From Leeuwenhoekiella nanhaiensis (GTDB lineage Bacteria > Bacteroidota > Bacteroidia > Flavobacteriales > Flavobacteriaceae), in assembly GCF_002744755.1 (NCBI RefSeq), contig NZ_KZ319287.1, positions 620,001-684,000 of the forward strand: a stretch of DNA of 64,000 nt, in the 5' to 3' direction. Of this stretch, positions 44,186 to 52,808 are shown piece after piece. Numbering within the stretch: position 1 is the first letter of the stretch; the number at the start of each line of letters is the position of its first letter. The position numbers were made by a program, and so were the translations under genes. The notes below the pieces were generated by a model. It was not told the DNA's origin, did no database searches, and saw only the letters and a program-made list of their open reading frames with translations.

Positions 44186-45727
44186 TTAGGTGTTCATATT
44201 GGTTTGCGATCCTACCTGGTTTAACACATACAATTCTTCAAGCATTTCGCGGCTGTTGCTCAGGCGGGGAACCTTATGCTGGCCACCCAGCTTGTTTTTT
44301 GATTTTAACCAGTCGTAGAATAAGTCTGTTCGGGCGAAATGAATTTTTGGGGGATTCAGGGTCATGTTATTTTTCCGCTTTGCTTCATAATCGCTATTGA
44401 TTTCCTGTAGCGCTTTGTCAAATACGTTTTCAAACTCGGTTTTATTGTGGGGCAGTACCTTAAATTCTATAAACCATTCGTGAGCACCCTTTTCTCTGCC
44501 TTCCATAAAAATGGGGCCGGCGGTATAATCTACAATTTCAGAATGGGTTAGCGCGGTTGCCTTTTTAAGTGCCTGCTCGGCATTTTCGATAATCAACTCT
44601 TCGCCAAAGGCATTGATGTGATGCTTGGTACGCCCGCTTACACGAATGCGATACGGGTTTATTGAGGTGAAGCGAATGGTATCACCTACTTTATACCGCC
44701 AAAGTCCGGAATTTGTGGTGATGACGATGGCATAGTTTTTACCTACTTCAACTTCTGAGAGCGAAATGATTTTTTGTTCAGGCTGCCCGTAGGCGTCCAT
44801 TGGGATAAACTCGTAAAAGATACCATAGTCCAGCATCAGGAGGAGGTCGCTTGAACCGTTTCGATCCTGAATAGCAAAGAAACCTTCTGAAGCATTATAA
44901 ATCTCGTAATACTTAAAATGGTGTCTGGGCAGAATTTTTTGATACTGCTCGCGATAGGGTTCAAAACTTACACCGCCGTGAAAGTAGACTTCCAGATTTG
45001 GCCAGATTTCAAAGAGTTGTTTTTTGCCGGTGGTTTCTAAAATATTATTAAGCAAAACCAGCATCCAAGAAGGTACTCCAGCGAGGCTGGTTACGTTTTC
45101 CTGAATGGTTTCCTGCACGATGGCTTTCATCTTGACTTCCCAATCACTCATCAGCGATACCTCGTTGCCGGGAGTGCTGCTAAATTCGGCCCAGAAGGGC
45201 ATATTGTCTATTAAGATAGCCGAGAGATCCCCATACGAAGTGCCGTTGCTCTCATACAAACGTTTGCTGCCGCCCAGTCGCAGACTTTTTCCTGTAAATA
45301 GTTGCGAGTCGGGATTGTTGTTGAGGTACACGCAGAGCAAATCTTTACTGGCAGCATAGTGGCAATCTTCAAGTGCTTCGGGACTTACTGGGATGTATTT
45401 ACTCTTGGCATTGGTGGTGCCGCTGCTTTGCGCAAAAAGTTTTACCGGAGAGGGCCAAAAGATGTTGCTTTCGCCCTGACGGCCGCGCTCAATCATGTCG
45501 CTTACCTGCTCGTAATTGGTAACCGGTACCCGGTCTGCAAAATCCCGGTAGGAGCGTATTTCTTTAAAACCGTATTGTTTTCCGATTTCGGTATTTCTAG
45601 CTTTTTGAATAAGCTTGTGCAAAAGCTCGTGCTGTACATCGTGCGGATACTTCAAAAACAACTCCATCTGATGAATCCTTTTTTTTAGGAACCAGCTGGC
45701 GATGGAATTGACTAAGGGTATCGGCAT
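44186..45727 (-). CDS. GH3 auxin-responsive promoter family acyl-adenylating enzyme
   Basis: 513-residue GH3-type enzyme of the adenylate-forming superfamily; plant members link amino acids to hormones, and bacterial substrates are unknown. It has the P-loop-like ATP site FAQSSGTTNAKSKYIPVS (about 100-117), the motif YNASEGFFAIQD (YxxSE), and the C-terminal domain RYKVGDTIRFTSINPYRIRVSGR. The length and motifs match the family. It is divergent from the DUF2797 gene, with which it often co-occurs in Bacteroidota. Confidence 0.93.
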   Translation of the reverse strand: MPIPLVNSIASWFLKKRIHQMELFLKYPHDVQHELLHKLIQKARNTEIGKQYGFKEIRSYRDFADRVPVTNYEQVSDMIERGRQGESNIFWPSPVKLFAQSSGTTNAKSKYIPVSPEALEDCHYAASKDLLCVYLNNNPDSQLFTGKSLRLGGSKRLYESNGTSYGDLSAILIDNMPFWAEFSSTPGNEVSLMSDWEVKMKAIVQETIQENVTSLAGVPSWMLVLLNNILETTGKKQLFEIWPNLEVYFHGGVSFEPYREQYQKILPRHHFKYYEIYNASEGFFAIQDRNGSSDLLLMLDYGIFYEFIPMDAYGQPEQKIISLSEVEVGKNYAIVITTNSGLWRYKVGDTIRFTSINPYRIRVSGRTKHHINAFGEELIIENAEQALKKATALTHSEIVDYTAGPIFMEGREKGAHEWFIEFKVLPHNKTEFENVFDKALQEINSDYEAKRKNNMTLNPPKIHFARTDLFYDWLKSKNKLGGQHKVPRLSNSREMLEELYVLNQVGSQTNMNT

Positions 45728-45735
45728 TTTGTTAG

Positions 45736-45743
45736 TATATTTG
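45736..45743 (+). promoter_or_regulatory. -7 element TATATTTG before DUF2797
   Basis: TATATTTG matches TAnnTTTG, 82 bases upstream of the DUF2797 start; no -33 element is clear because the upstream bases are coding for the divergent GH3 gene. Confidence 0.4.
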
Positions 45744-45825
45744 AGCTTTTAATTCTAAAATCGGTAAAAAAGAGCGTTTAAAATTAGCTTTTTTTTAACT
45801 GAAATCTTCAACATCACTCAAATTT

Positions 45826-46623
45826 ATGCAATACCAGGGCGTACTTACCAAGATGCAAACCGAGCTTGATCATCCCGTGCAATATTATCTGGTTTTTGAA
45901 AATGATTTTATTCACGTTAATCAGCTTTTAGACAAAGAAATACGTATTGAATTCTTAAAATACCAGTGTCTCGCCTGTGGGTTGAATAAAAAAATCTACC
46001 GCCAGGGGTATTGCTACGAAGATTTCTATAAAGTGCCACAGGCTGCCGACTGGATTATGAAGCCCGAACTGAGCAAGGCCCATCTCGATGAAGAAGACCG
46101 CGATCTCGACTATGAGAAGAAGGTTCAACTGCAGCCACATATTGTATACCTGGCCAACTCGAGCAACATCAAAGTAGGAGTAACCCGTAAAACTCAGGTT
46201 CCCACGCGTTGGATTGATCAGGGTGCGCACGAGGCCATAGAAATCGTTGAGGTGCCTAATCGTTATCTCGCCGGCATCACTGAAGTTGCCTTAAAAGACC
46301 ATATCGCAGATAAGACCAACTGGCGCAAGATGCTTACTAATGATATTGAAGACGAAGATCTGGTCGCCACACGCGATGCGCTAAAGCAATATATTCCTGA
46401 GGAGGCGTTAGAATATTTTATCGCTAGTAACTCAGAAACCAATATTGAGTTTCCGGTGTTGCAGTATCCCACCAAATTGAAAAGCCTGAATCTGGAAAAA
46501 ACACCCGAGTATCAGGGCGTGCTTAAGGGTATAAAAGGCCAATACCTACTTTTTGAGGATGGGACCGTCTTTAATGTGCGCAATTCTGAAGGTTACGTGG
46601 TGAGCATCTCTGTTTCCGCCTAA
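45826..46623 (+). CDS. DUF2797 family protein
   Basis: 265-residue cytoplasmic protein of the DUF2797 family. A zinc-site-like set of cysteines is at CLACG (Cys46 and Cys49) and GYCYEDFY (Cys59), and the conserved core is IVYLANSSNIKVGVTRKTQVPTRW, reminiscent of a GIY-YIG-like fold. The function is unknown. It is transcribed divergently from the GH3 gene. The start ATG 45826 fits the length of other family members (about 260 residues). Confidence 0.87.
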   Translation: MQYQGVLTKMQTELDHPVQYYLVFENDFIHVNQLLDKEIRIEFLKYQCLACGLNKKIYRQGYCYEDFYKVPQAADWIMKPELSKAHLDEEDRDLDYEKKVQLQPHIVYLANSSNIKVGVTRKTQVPTRWIDQGAHEAIEIVEVPNRYLAGITEVALKDHIADKTNWRKMLTNDIEDEDLVATRDALKQYIPEEALEYFIASNSETNIEFPVLQYPTKLKSLNLEKTPEYQGVLKGIKGQYLLFEDGTVFNVRNSEGYVVSISVSA

Positions 46624-46702
46624 AAGCCCATAGCCAAAGCCTTTGTATTTCATTTTTTTGGACTAATTTAAAGTCTCAGACGAACTTTTTTCAAATTTTT
46701 TA

Positions 46703-46718
46703 AACTAATTCGTTAGTT
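46703..46718. promoter_or_regulatory. BlaI-type operator site 1
   Basis: Inverted repeat AACTAA-TTCG-TTAGTT with a 4-base spacer, in the -33 region of the blaI promoter. Confidence 0.6.
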
Positions 46719-46719
46719 A

Positions 46720-46735
46720 AACTAATATTTTAGTT
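46720..46735. promoter_or_regulatory. BlaI-type operator site 2
   Basis: Inverted repeat AACTAA-TATT-TTAGTT, identical arms and spacer length to site 1, centre 17 bases away, ending at the first base of the -7 element TATATTTG (46735-46742). A bound repressor would cover the promoter. Confidence 0.65.
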
Positions 46736-46742
46736 ATATTTG
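46735..46742 (+). promoter_or_regulatory. -7 element TATATTTG of the blaI operon
   Basis: Matches TAnnTTTG. It lies 44 bases upstream of the blaI start codon and abuts operator site 2. Confidence 0.65.
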
Positions 46743-46769
46743 AAGTGTTCAGGAACAAAAAACTAATCC

Positions 46770-46781
46770 CTAACTAGTTAG
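46770..46781. promoter_or_regulatory. Palindrome CTAACTAGTTAG just before blaI
   Basis: Perfect 12-bp palindrome 5 bases upstream of the start codon. It shares the CTAA/TTAG half-sites of sites 1 and 2 without the 4-base spacer and may be a third repressor contact. Confidence 0.5.
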
Positions 46782-46786
46782 AAATT

Positions 46787-47149
46787 ATGAAACAACTTAC
46801 CAAAGCAGAAGAAGAAATCATGCAAATCCTATGGGATTTGGGAGAAGGCAATGTGGCAAGCATTCTGGAGGAAATGCCCGAGCCGAAGCCGGCTTACAAC
46901 ACCGTATCTACCATTGTGCGTATTCTGGAGACCAAAGAATTTGTAGGCTATAAAAAACAGGGCAGGGGGCACATCTACTTTCCACTCGTGGCCAAGTCAG
47001 ACTACAGCAGCGCTTCGATGTCAAAAATGGTCAACGATTACTTCAACGGGAGTTTTAAAAGCATGGTCTCCTTTTTCGTCAAGAAAAAAGAGATGAGTGC
47101 CAGCGAACTCGAATCTATTTTAAAGGAAATCAATAAAAAAGACGATTAA
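46787..47149 (+). CDS. BlaI/MecI/CopY family repressor
   Basis: 120-residue winged-helix repressor. The recognition helix region is PAYNTVSTIVRILETKEFVGY, and the sequence starts with the family pattern LTKAEEEIMQILWDLG. It probably binds as a dimer to the three inverted repeats upstream and is cleaved or released by the membrane peptidase encoded 2 bases downstream. In classical systems the signal is beta-lactam; in Bacteroidota the signal for these pairs is mostly unknown. Confidence 0.95.
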   Translation: MKQLTKAEEEIMQILWDLGEGNVASILEEMPEPKPAYNTVSTIVRILETKEFVGYKKQGRGHIYFPLVAKSDYSSASMSKMVNDYFNGSFKSMVSFFVKKKEMSASELESILKEINKKDD

Positions 47150-47151
47150 TT

Positions 47152-48630
47152 ATGGTACGGTATCTACTCGAAGTTTTTGTGATTCAGGCGTTGTTTTTGG
47201 CGGTGTACCAGTTTTGGTTGCGCAAAGAAACCTTTTTCAACGTCAATCGCGCCTATTTAATAGGTAGTGCGCTGGTGGCTTTTGCCCTGCCGTTTATGCA
47301 GTTTGAAATCTTTCAAAATCAAATTCCGCTTCGCGAAAACATTACATTTTTGCCTGAAGTGGTGATCAATGCCGCGGCACCGCAGGCAACTCCGGTAGCC
47401 GCTGAAACACAAACCGACTGGAGTATATACTGGCTTATTTACGCAGCCGGAGTGTTTTTCAGTACCGGAATGCTATTTCGCAAATACCTGGATATCAAGC
47501 GCTATTTCCGATTTAAAAAGCCTTCGGAAAGCGGAACGAACATTATCGAAATTCCAAATAGCGATGCCGCTTTTACCTTTTTAGGAACCATTTTTCTGGG
47601 TGAAAAAATCAACGCCGAAGCACGCCGGCATATTTTGGCGCACGAGGAGGTGCACCTGAAGCATTGGCATGGGCTTGACCTGATGCTGTTTGAAGTACTG
47701 CGCGTAGTATTCTGGTTTAATCCGCTGGTGTACGTTTATCAAAACAAAGTAGCCGAGCTGCACGAGTACATTGCAGATGCCCACGCACTGCGTAAAACCG
47801 AAATTAAATCCTATTATAATCAGTTGCTCAATACCGCTTTCGGTACGCAACAGATTTCATTCATCAATACTTTTTTCAATCATTCATTAATCAAAAAACG
47901 AATCGTTATGTTACAAAAACAATCAAAAAGCAATGCAAAATGGAAGTATCTCTTCCTGCTCCCCCTTATCGCCGGTATTCTCACCTATGTGGGTTGTACC
48001 GATGATAACGGTCTAGCCGAAAATGAGAGTGCGCTAAGTCTGGAGGAGCAGATCGCAGATCTAGAAGCTACAATTGACTCAAAAGATGAGATAAGTTCTG
48101 AAGAAAGGGCTATGGTGGGTAAATTATTAGATAAGGCTAATAGGAAAATGGATGGTCTTGTGCCTCCACCTCCACCTCCACCAAAACCATATAGTGTAGC
48201 TTTAGATGAGGCACCTGTAGGTGAAGAAGTGGAAATAATAGAAGTCGTGGAGACTAAAAGTCAGGAGGTTATAAATGACGTGCCTTTTGCCGTTGTCGAT
48301 GAAGTACCTATTTTTCCAGGTTGCGAATCTTACGGTCAAGAAGCTAAAAAGGAGTGTATGTCTAATTTGGTTTCTCAGTTCGTGAATAAGAATTTCAATA
48401 CAAGTTTGGGTGAAGAATTAGGCCTTACAGGTATCAATCGTATTTATGTACGTTTTAAAATTGATAAAAATGGTCGAGTTACCGATATAGCTTCTCGTGC
48501 TTTACATCCAAAATTGGAGGAAGAAGCTATTCGTGTCGTGAGTATGTTACCCAACATGACTCCGGGGAAACAACGTGGAGATGCTGTAAATGTATTGTAT
48601 TCACTTCCTATTGTTTTTCAGACAAACTAA
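47152..48630 (+). CDS. M56 (BlaR1-type) membrane peptidase with TonB C-terminal domain
   Basis: 492-residue fusion. The N-terminal part has three helices (about 4-22, 36-52 and 90-108), then the zinc peptidase motif HEEVH (164-168) in LAHEEVHLKHWH, and a fourth helix (about 272-287, FLLPLIAGILTYVGC). The C-terminal part is periplasmic: a Glu-rich spacer, a PPPPPPP run (about 336-342) and a TonB C-terminal domain (about 375-492) very close to the TonB protein at 4987 (TGINRIYVRFKID, MTPGKQRG, VLYSLPIVFQ). The beta-lactam-binding sensor of classical BlaR1 is replaced by this domain. Codon use in the C-terminal third looks more AT-rich than in the first part. Confidence 0.93.
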   Translation: MVRYLLEVFVIQALFLAVYQFWLRKETFFNVNRAYLIGSALVAFALPFMQFEIFQNQIPLRENITFLPEVVINAAAPQATPVAAETQTDWSIYWLIYAAGVFFSTGMLFRKYLDIKRYFRFKKPSESGTNIIEIPNSDAAFTFLGTIFLGEKINAEARRHILAHEEVHLKHWHGLDLMLFEVLRVVFWFNPLVYVYQNKVAELHEYIADAHALRKTEIKSYYNQLLNTAFGTQQISFINTFFNHSLIKKRIVMLQKQSKSNAKWKYLFLLPLIAGILTYVGCTDDNGLAENESALSLEEQIADLEATIDSKDEISSEERAMVGKLLDKANRKMDGLVPPPPPPPKPYSVALDEAPVGEEVEIIEVVETKSQEVINDVPFAVVDEVPIFPGCESYGQEAKKECMSNLVSQFVNKNFNTSLGEELGLTGINRIYVRFKIDKNGRVTDIASRALHPKLEEEAIRVVSMLPNMTPGKQRGDAVNVLYSLPIVFQTN

Positions 48631-48632
48631 AT

Positions 48633-49847
48633 ATGCATAAACTTTATCTATTTATTTTTTTAATACTAGCCAGCCGGGCCGAAGCACAAGCTGTTTCGGC
48701 CTCGGTCGTTGCAGACAGCCTGTATGCTGTGGGTAACTACAGCGAGGCCATAGCCGAATATGAAAGCCTGGATAATAAAGACACTTCTGTCTACCTTAAA
48801 CTCGCGCGCGCGCATCAGGCAAAAGGGACACTTGATGATGCTCTCAATTACTATGCGCAGGCCGCAACCGGTACCGATGAAGTCATTGCGATGAATGAAT
48901 ATGGTAAACTGCTCATAACCAAGCGTAAATTCAAAGAGGCCGATTCGGTTTTTACCGAATTGATCAACGTCTATCAAACCAATCCCGATTTCTATTACCA
49001 GCGCGGAAGAGCAAAAGAAATGATCCCTCGTAATATCAGAATAGACGCAACCGATTCTACCACGACTTCAGCACAAAGAATTATTCCGCATATATTGGAT
49101 TATAAGAAAGCCGTTGCATTAGACAGTACCCATCAGAAAGCATTAGGTGAACTAGCCGTTTTTTATTTAAAGCGGAAGGAGTATCCTATGGTTGAAAAAT
49201 TAGCCTTTAAAGCTCTGGAAAGCTATCCTACCAATGTGGAAATCATCAGTACACTGGCGCAGAGTTATTATTACAAAGGCTGGAATGAAGAGGCGATTAC
49301 CTGGTTTGAACGATTAATCGAACTGGGTCAAAGCACGCAATTCATTCACGAGAAACTGGGGAATTCGTATTACAAAGACCGGATGTACGAGAAATCAATC
49401 GAACAATATCTGGAAGCTTTAGATTTTTCACCTGAAGATGATTACCTCCACGCCACGCTCGCCAAGCTATACAATCACGTTGAAGATTTGGAAGCTGCAG
49501 AAATGCATGGATTGCTGGCAGTGCTTTATAAAGACCAGTCGATTGAAGAGGAATACTACACCCTTTCCCGCACTTATGAGATGAAAAAAGACTGGAAAAA
49601 CGCGATGAAATATGCCAATCGTGCTTTGGAAGAAAACCCGGATCATAAAAATGCCGAATACACCAAAGTCATCGTAGCAGATAATTATTACGAAGACCGG
49701 CGTGCAGTCTTAAAGCTCTATGAAGATTTTATAAAGAAATACAGCGATGGCGAGTATGCCAAATACGACCCGGTATTGCGCCTCGCCCGCGAACGTCGCG
49801 ACAAACTCAATCGCGAGATTTTTATGGCAGACGGCGAGGAGCAATAA
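48633..49847 (+). CDS. Secreted TPR protein
   Basis: 404-residue exported protein with a signal peptide (ending ASRAEAQ) and about eight tetratricopeptide repeats across the whole chain (for example ALDFSPEDDYLHATLAKLYNH and ALEENPDHKNAEYTKVIVA). It starts 2 bases behind the M56 gene, so it is the third member of the BlaI-controlled operon; that coupling is typical of Bacteroidota M56 pairs. TPR domains bind partner proteins, here probably in the periplasm. Confidence 0.85.
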   Translation: MHKLYLFIFLILASRAEAQAVSASVVADSLYAVGNYSEAIAEYESLDNKDTSVYLKLARAHQAKGTLDDALNYYAQAATGTDEVIAMNEYGKLLITKRKFKEADSVFTELINVYQTNPDFYYQRGRAKEMIPRNIRIDATDSTTTSAQRIIPHILDYKKAVALDSTHQKALGELAVFYLKRKEYPMVEKLAFKALESYPTNVEIISTLAQSYYYKGWNEEAITWFERLIELGQSTQFIHEKLGNSYYKDRMYEKSIEQYLEALDFSPEDDYLHATLAKLYNHVEDLEAAEMHGLLAVLYKDQSIEEEYYTLSRTYEMKKDWKNAMKYANRALEENPDHKNAEYTKVIVADNYYEDRRAVLKLYEDFIKKYSDGEYAKYDPVLRLARERRDKLNREIFMADGEEQ

Positions 49848-49849
49848 TA

Positions 49850-49884
49850 AACACCGTCACATCGAGCGCAGTCGAGGTGTTTTT
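49850..49884 (+). repeat. Intergenic inverted repeat CACATCGA-GCGCAG-TCGAGGTG
   Basis: Imperfect stem (one mismatch) CACATCGA / TCGAGGTG inside a larger AACACC/GGTGTT pair, followed by TTTTT. It sits directly behind the TPR gene and could end that transcript. The sequence is of a type I have seen dispersed in flavobacterial intergenic regions; recurrence in this genome cannot be tested here. Confidence 0.55.
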
Positions 49885-49963
49885 AAATCCCTCAAATAAT
49901 AATAGCAATAACATAACAATACTTGCAGCAGTTGCTTACTTTTAGCCTTTATTAAAATTGGCT

Positions 49964-50713
49964 TTGAAAAATTATTTACTTCTGGTTACTTTTTTCCTGT
50001 TACTTTCCTGCGATTCAGACAAGGGCTTAAACTGCTTTCAGTCCCCCGGAGAGCCGGTTGCTATCGAATACACCCTTGAGAATTTTACCAAAATCGTAGT
50101 CGAAGAGCGACTGCAACTCATCGTCAAACAGGGCGCCGAGCAAAAAGTAGTTTTAGAGACCGGCGAAAACCTGGTAAACGATATTGAAATCAGCGTTTCA
50201 GACGGAGTGCTAACGTTGTTTAACGACAACGGCTGTAACCTGGTACGCGATTATAACATCAGCAAGGTTGTGGTGACTACTCCTAATCTTACTGAAATCC
50301 GCAATGCTTCGGGCTACGAGGTGCAAAGTGAGGGTGTTCTCAACTTCAATTCGCTCACACTCACCAGCGAGGATCTGGAGGAAGAAGATCTTTATCATAA
50401 AGACGGGGATTTCAGATTGGAGCTTGATGTAAACACGCTAAACATCACAGCAAACGGACTCTCTAATTTTTTCCTTTCCGGCAAAGCCGAAAATGCCAAT
50501 CTCGAATTTCTGGAAGGCGATATTCGCTTTGAAGGCGCCGATTTTGAAGTTCAAAACCTAGAAGTATTTCACCGCGGAACCAACAAAGTGATTGTAAATC
50601 CCATTCAGGCTTTGCGTGGCAGGGTGCTCAGCACAGGCGACCTGATCTCCGTCAACCGTCCACCTGTCGTTGAGGTTGAAGAGACCTATACCGGACGCTT
50701 GATTTTTCAGTAG
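49964..50713 (+). CDS. DUF2807 / head GIN domain lipoprotein
   Basis: 250-residue predicted lipoprotein (MKNYLLLVTFFLLLSC, Cys16). The rest is a right-handed beta-helix-like adhesin domain of the DUF2807 'head GIN' family, with strand repeats such as ENFTKIVVEERLQLIVKQ, VLTLFNDNGCNLVRDYN and FNSLTLTSEDL. I prefer TTG 49964 over TTG 49958 because it gives a cleaner lipoprotein signal. A TACTTTTA element at 49938-49945 is a candidate -7 box. The family is common in Bacteroidota and of unknown role. Confidence 0.8.
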   Translation: MKNYLLLVTFFLLLSCDSDKGLNCFQSPGEPVAIEYTLENFTKIVVEERLQLIVKQGAEQKVVLETGENLVNDIEISVSDGVLTLFNDNGCNLVRDYNISKVVVTTPNLTEIRNASGYEVQSEGVLNFNSLTLTSEDLEEEDLYHKDGDFRLELDVNTLNITANGLSNFFLSGKAENANLEFLEGDIRFEGADFEVQNLEVFHRGTNKVIVNPIQALRGRVLSTGDLISVNRPPVVEVEETYTGRLIFQ

Positions 50714-50740
50714 GAAAATCATTTTACTCACTCATAAGCT

Positions 50741-50812
50741 CCTCCCCTTAAAAAGGGGAGGTGTTTTCAGCTTTGCTGAAAACGGAGGGGTCTTAATTCC
50801 GCGAAGGCGGAA
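50741..50812. repeat. Cluster of three palindromic repeats (REP-like) before era
   Basis: Three perfect inverted repeats in 72 bases: CCTCCCCTT/AAGGGGAGG (50741-50761), GTTTTCAGC/GCTGAAAAC (50763-50783) and TTCCGC/GCGGAA (50797-50812). GACGGAAATCCC at 50829 repeats part of the last one. The arrangement looks like a composite REP or BIME-type element; the third unit recurs in this window (see 12112). Confidence 0.7.
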
Positions 50813-50859
50813 ATCTCACTAACGCCAAGACGGAAATCCCATTCCCTGATTTTTAACCG

Positions 50860-50867
50860 TATCTTTG
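50860..50867 (+). promoter_or_regulatory. -7 element TATCTTTG before era
   Basis: TATCTTTG matches TAnnTTTG, 25 bases upstream of the era start; the -33 element is unclear. Confidence 0.6.
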
Positions 50868-50892
50868 CAACCTATATTAAAACTTAAGTTGC

Positions 50893-51825
50893 TTGGAATC
50901 TCAACATAACAATCCGTTACAGCCCGAATCTGCCGAAAACAAACCGCATAAAGCCGGTTTTGTCAACATTATTGGTAACCCCAACGTGGGAAAATCAACC
51001 CTGATGAATGCGCTGGTAGGTGAGCGGCTTTCTATCATTACCTCAAAAGCCCAAACCACCAGACACCGTATTTTAGGTATCGTAAACGGTGATGATTTTC
51101 AGGTGATTTTAAGCGATACGCCCGGTATCATCAAGCCTGCGTACGAGTTGCAGGCCTCGATGATGGACTTTGTAAAGTCTGCCTTTGAAGATGCTGATGT
51201 TTTGCTGTACATGGTTGAGTTGGGCGAAAAGGAACTCAAAGACGAGGAGTTTTTTAAGAAAATACGCAATACCGATATTCCGGTTCTACTGTTGATCAAC
51301 AAGATCGATCAGGGTAATGAAGAATTGCTCGAAGCCAGCCGCAAACACTGGCAGGAGCAGGTGCCTAATGCGGAGATTTTCGCGATTTCAGCACTGGAGA
51401 ATTTTGGGGTGACCGAAGTATTTAATCGTATTCTCGAGGCTTTACCGGTTTCTCCGCCCTTTTATCCTAAAGATGCCCTTACCGATAAGCCCGAACGCTT
51501 TTTTGTAAATGAAATCATTCGCGAAAAGATTTTGATGCACTACAAAAAGGAAATTCCGTATTCGGTAGAGATTGATACCGAAGAATTTTTTGAAGAGGAT
51601 AACATTATCCGGATGCGCAGCATCATTATGGTAGAGCGTGACAGCCAGAAGGGCATCATCATCGGCCATAAAGGTGCAGCCCTAAAACGCGTAGGCATCG
51701 AAGCCCGAAAGGATCTCGAAATATTCTTTGGCAAGCAGGTGCATCTGGAACTCTACGTAAAAGTCAATAAAAACTGGAGAAGTAGTGAGCGCGAATTGCG
51801 TCGCTTTGGGTATAATGGGAAATAG
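50893..51825 (+). CDS. era: GTPase Era
   Basis: 310-residue ribosome-assembly GTPase. G motifs are GNPNVGKST (28-36), SDTPGIIK and LINKIDQGN; a KH domain follows (about 225-310) with the RNA-binding region IIIGHKGAALKRVG. It binds the 3' end of 16S rRNA. The start is TTG 50893 (MESQHNN); no ATG precedes it in frame. In many Bacteroidota the next gene is another GTPase (der); here the AT-rich island follows instead. Confidence 0.97.
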   Translation: MESQHNNPLQPESAENKPHKAGFVNIIGNPNVGKSTLMNALVGERLSIITSKAQTTRHRILGIVNGDDFQVILSDTPGIIKPAYELQASMMDFVKSAFEDADVLLYMVELGEKELKDEEFFKKIRNTDIPVLLLINKIDQGNEELLEASRKHWQEQVPNAEIFAISALENFGVTEVFNRILEALPVSPPFYPKDALTDKPERFFVNEIIREKILMHYKKEIPYSVEIDTEEFFEEDNIIRMRSIIMVERDSQKGIIIGHKGAALKRVGIEARKDLEIFFGKQVHLELYVKVNKNWRSSERELRRFGYNGK

Positions 51826-51893
51826 TGGCAGCGCCACAGGATCATAATATTAGTTTATATTAGAATTCAGAAATAAATGATACATTTACTTCA

Positions 51894-52805
51894 ATGTCAA
51901 AGGAAAGAATCGAAATAAAGCTAGAATATGTTGGAGATGATCAAGTTGATCTCCAAAATATGTCATTACAAGCTTTAGAGTCTTTTCTTTTGGTGACCAC
52001 TTCTTTAAAGAATATCGCAGAAAATATTACTAAGGATGTGACTTTTACAATCAAAAAAGGATCAGCATATTCTTCTGTTAATGGTTCTACATCTGCCATT
52101 GAAAACATATATAAGTCTATTGATCAGGCTATAAGTGGGGAATCTAATGATGAAGTCATCACTTCAAACCTTAGAAATATTCAAAGAGAGATTCAAAATC
52201 AGGTTTTCAAATATCAGTTTAAATATGCAGATTTTAAGCTTGATGAGAGAATTAAAAAAGCCAAAAAAATAACCAAAAAGAGGAGCAATAGTCAATATGA
52301 AAAAGAATTGGCAATTGTATCGGGCTTCTTTAACTCGATAGGTGGTAATGATCCAAATTATCATTTTGATTTTGGCTTTAATAATCGGCTTAAAGTTGAA
52401 TGTAATATTCTTGACGTTGATGAATTAAAAGATTATTTATATAAGAATATTTCCTGCCTTGTATTAAAGAAATTTTCTGAAGAGGATAATGAAAAAACAT
52501 CTTATACTCATTTAACAGTTTTTGAAGATGGTCAGGAGGCACGTTTTAGACCTTTCATAAAAAAATTGAATAAAGAAACAGATATCTTTAGAAGGTTAGA
52601 CTTGATTTATGAATTTATAGATGCGTCGACATCTAGAATAAAGGATTTGAAAGTTCTATTAAAATCTTACGATTCAATTTTTAATGATATTAATGAATTT
52701 AAGACGTTATTGATCTTAACCAAGAGCTTAAAAAATAATGAGGAAATTAAAGATTATAGATCTAATCTTTTGACCCATTTTGAACATACACTTGATAAGA
52801 TTTAA
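51894..52805 (+). CDS. AT-rich accessory gene A, unknown function
   Basis: 303 residues, no signal peptide, cytoplasmic, rich in Lys, Asn and Ile, with low GC and AAA/ATT-rich codons unlike the flanking housekeeping genes. Visible structure: an N-terminal beta/alpha module (about 4-70: IEIKLEYVGDDQVDLQNMS, LESFLLVTTSLKNIAENI, VTFTIKKGSAYSSVNG), then a charged Lys-rich segment (about 115-140) and helical C-terminal half. The N-terminal module resembles by eye a class of small phage or defence-related proteins with 'ALxxLxxAxRxLN...GSF' patterns, but I am not confident. It is 4 bases from accessory gene B, so the two form an operon. Confidence 0.6.
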   Translation: MSKERIEIKLEYVGDDQVDLQNMSLQALESFLLVTTSLKNIAENITKDVTFTIKKGSAYSSVNGSTSAIENIYKSIDQAISGESNDEVITSNLRNIQREIQNQVFKYQFKYADFKLDERIKKAKKITKKRSNSQYEKELAIVSGFFNSIGGNDPNYHFDFGFNNRLKVECNILDVDELKDYLYKNISCLVLKKFSEEDNEKTSYTHLTVFEDGQEARFRPFIKKLNKETDIFRRLDLIYEFIDASTSRIKDLKVLLKSYDSIFNDINEFKTLLILTKSLKNNEEIKDYRSNLLTHFEHTLDKI

Positions 52806-52808
52806 AGT

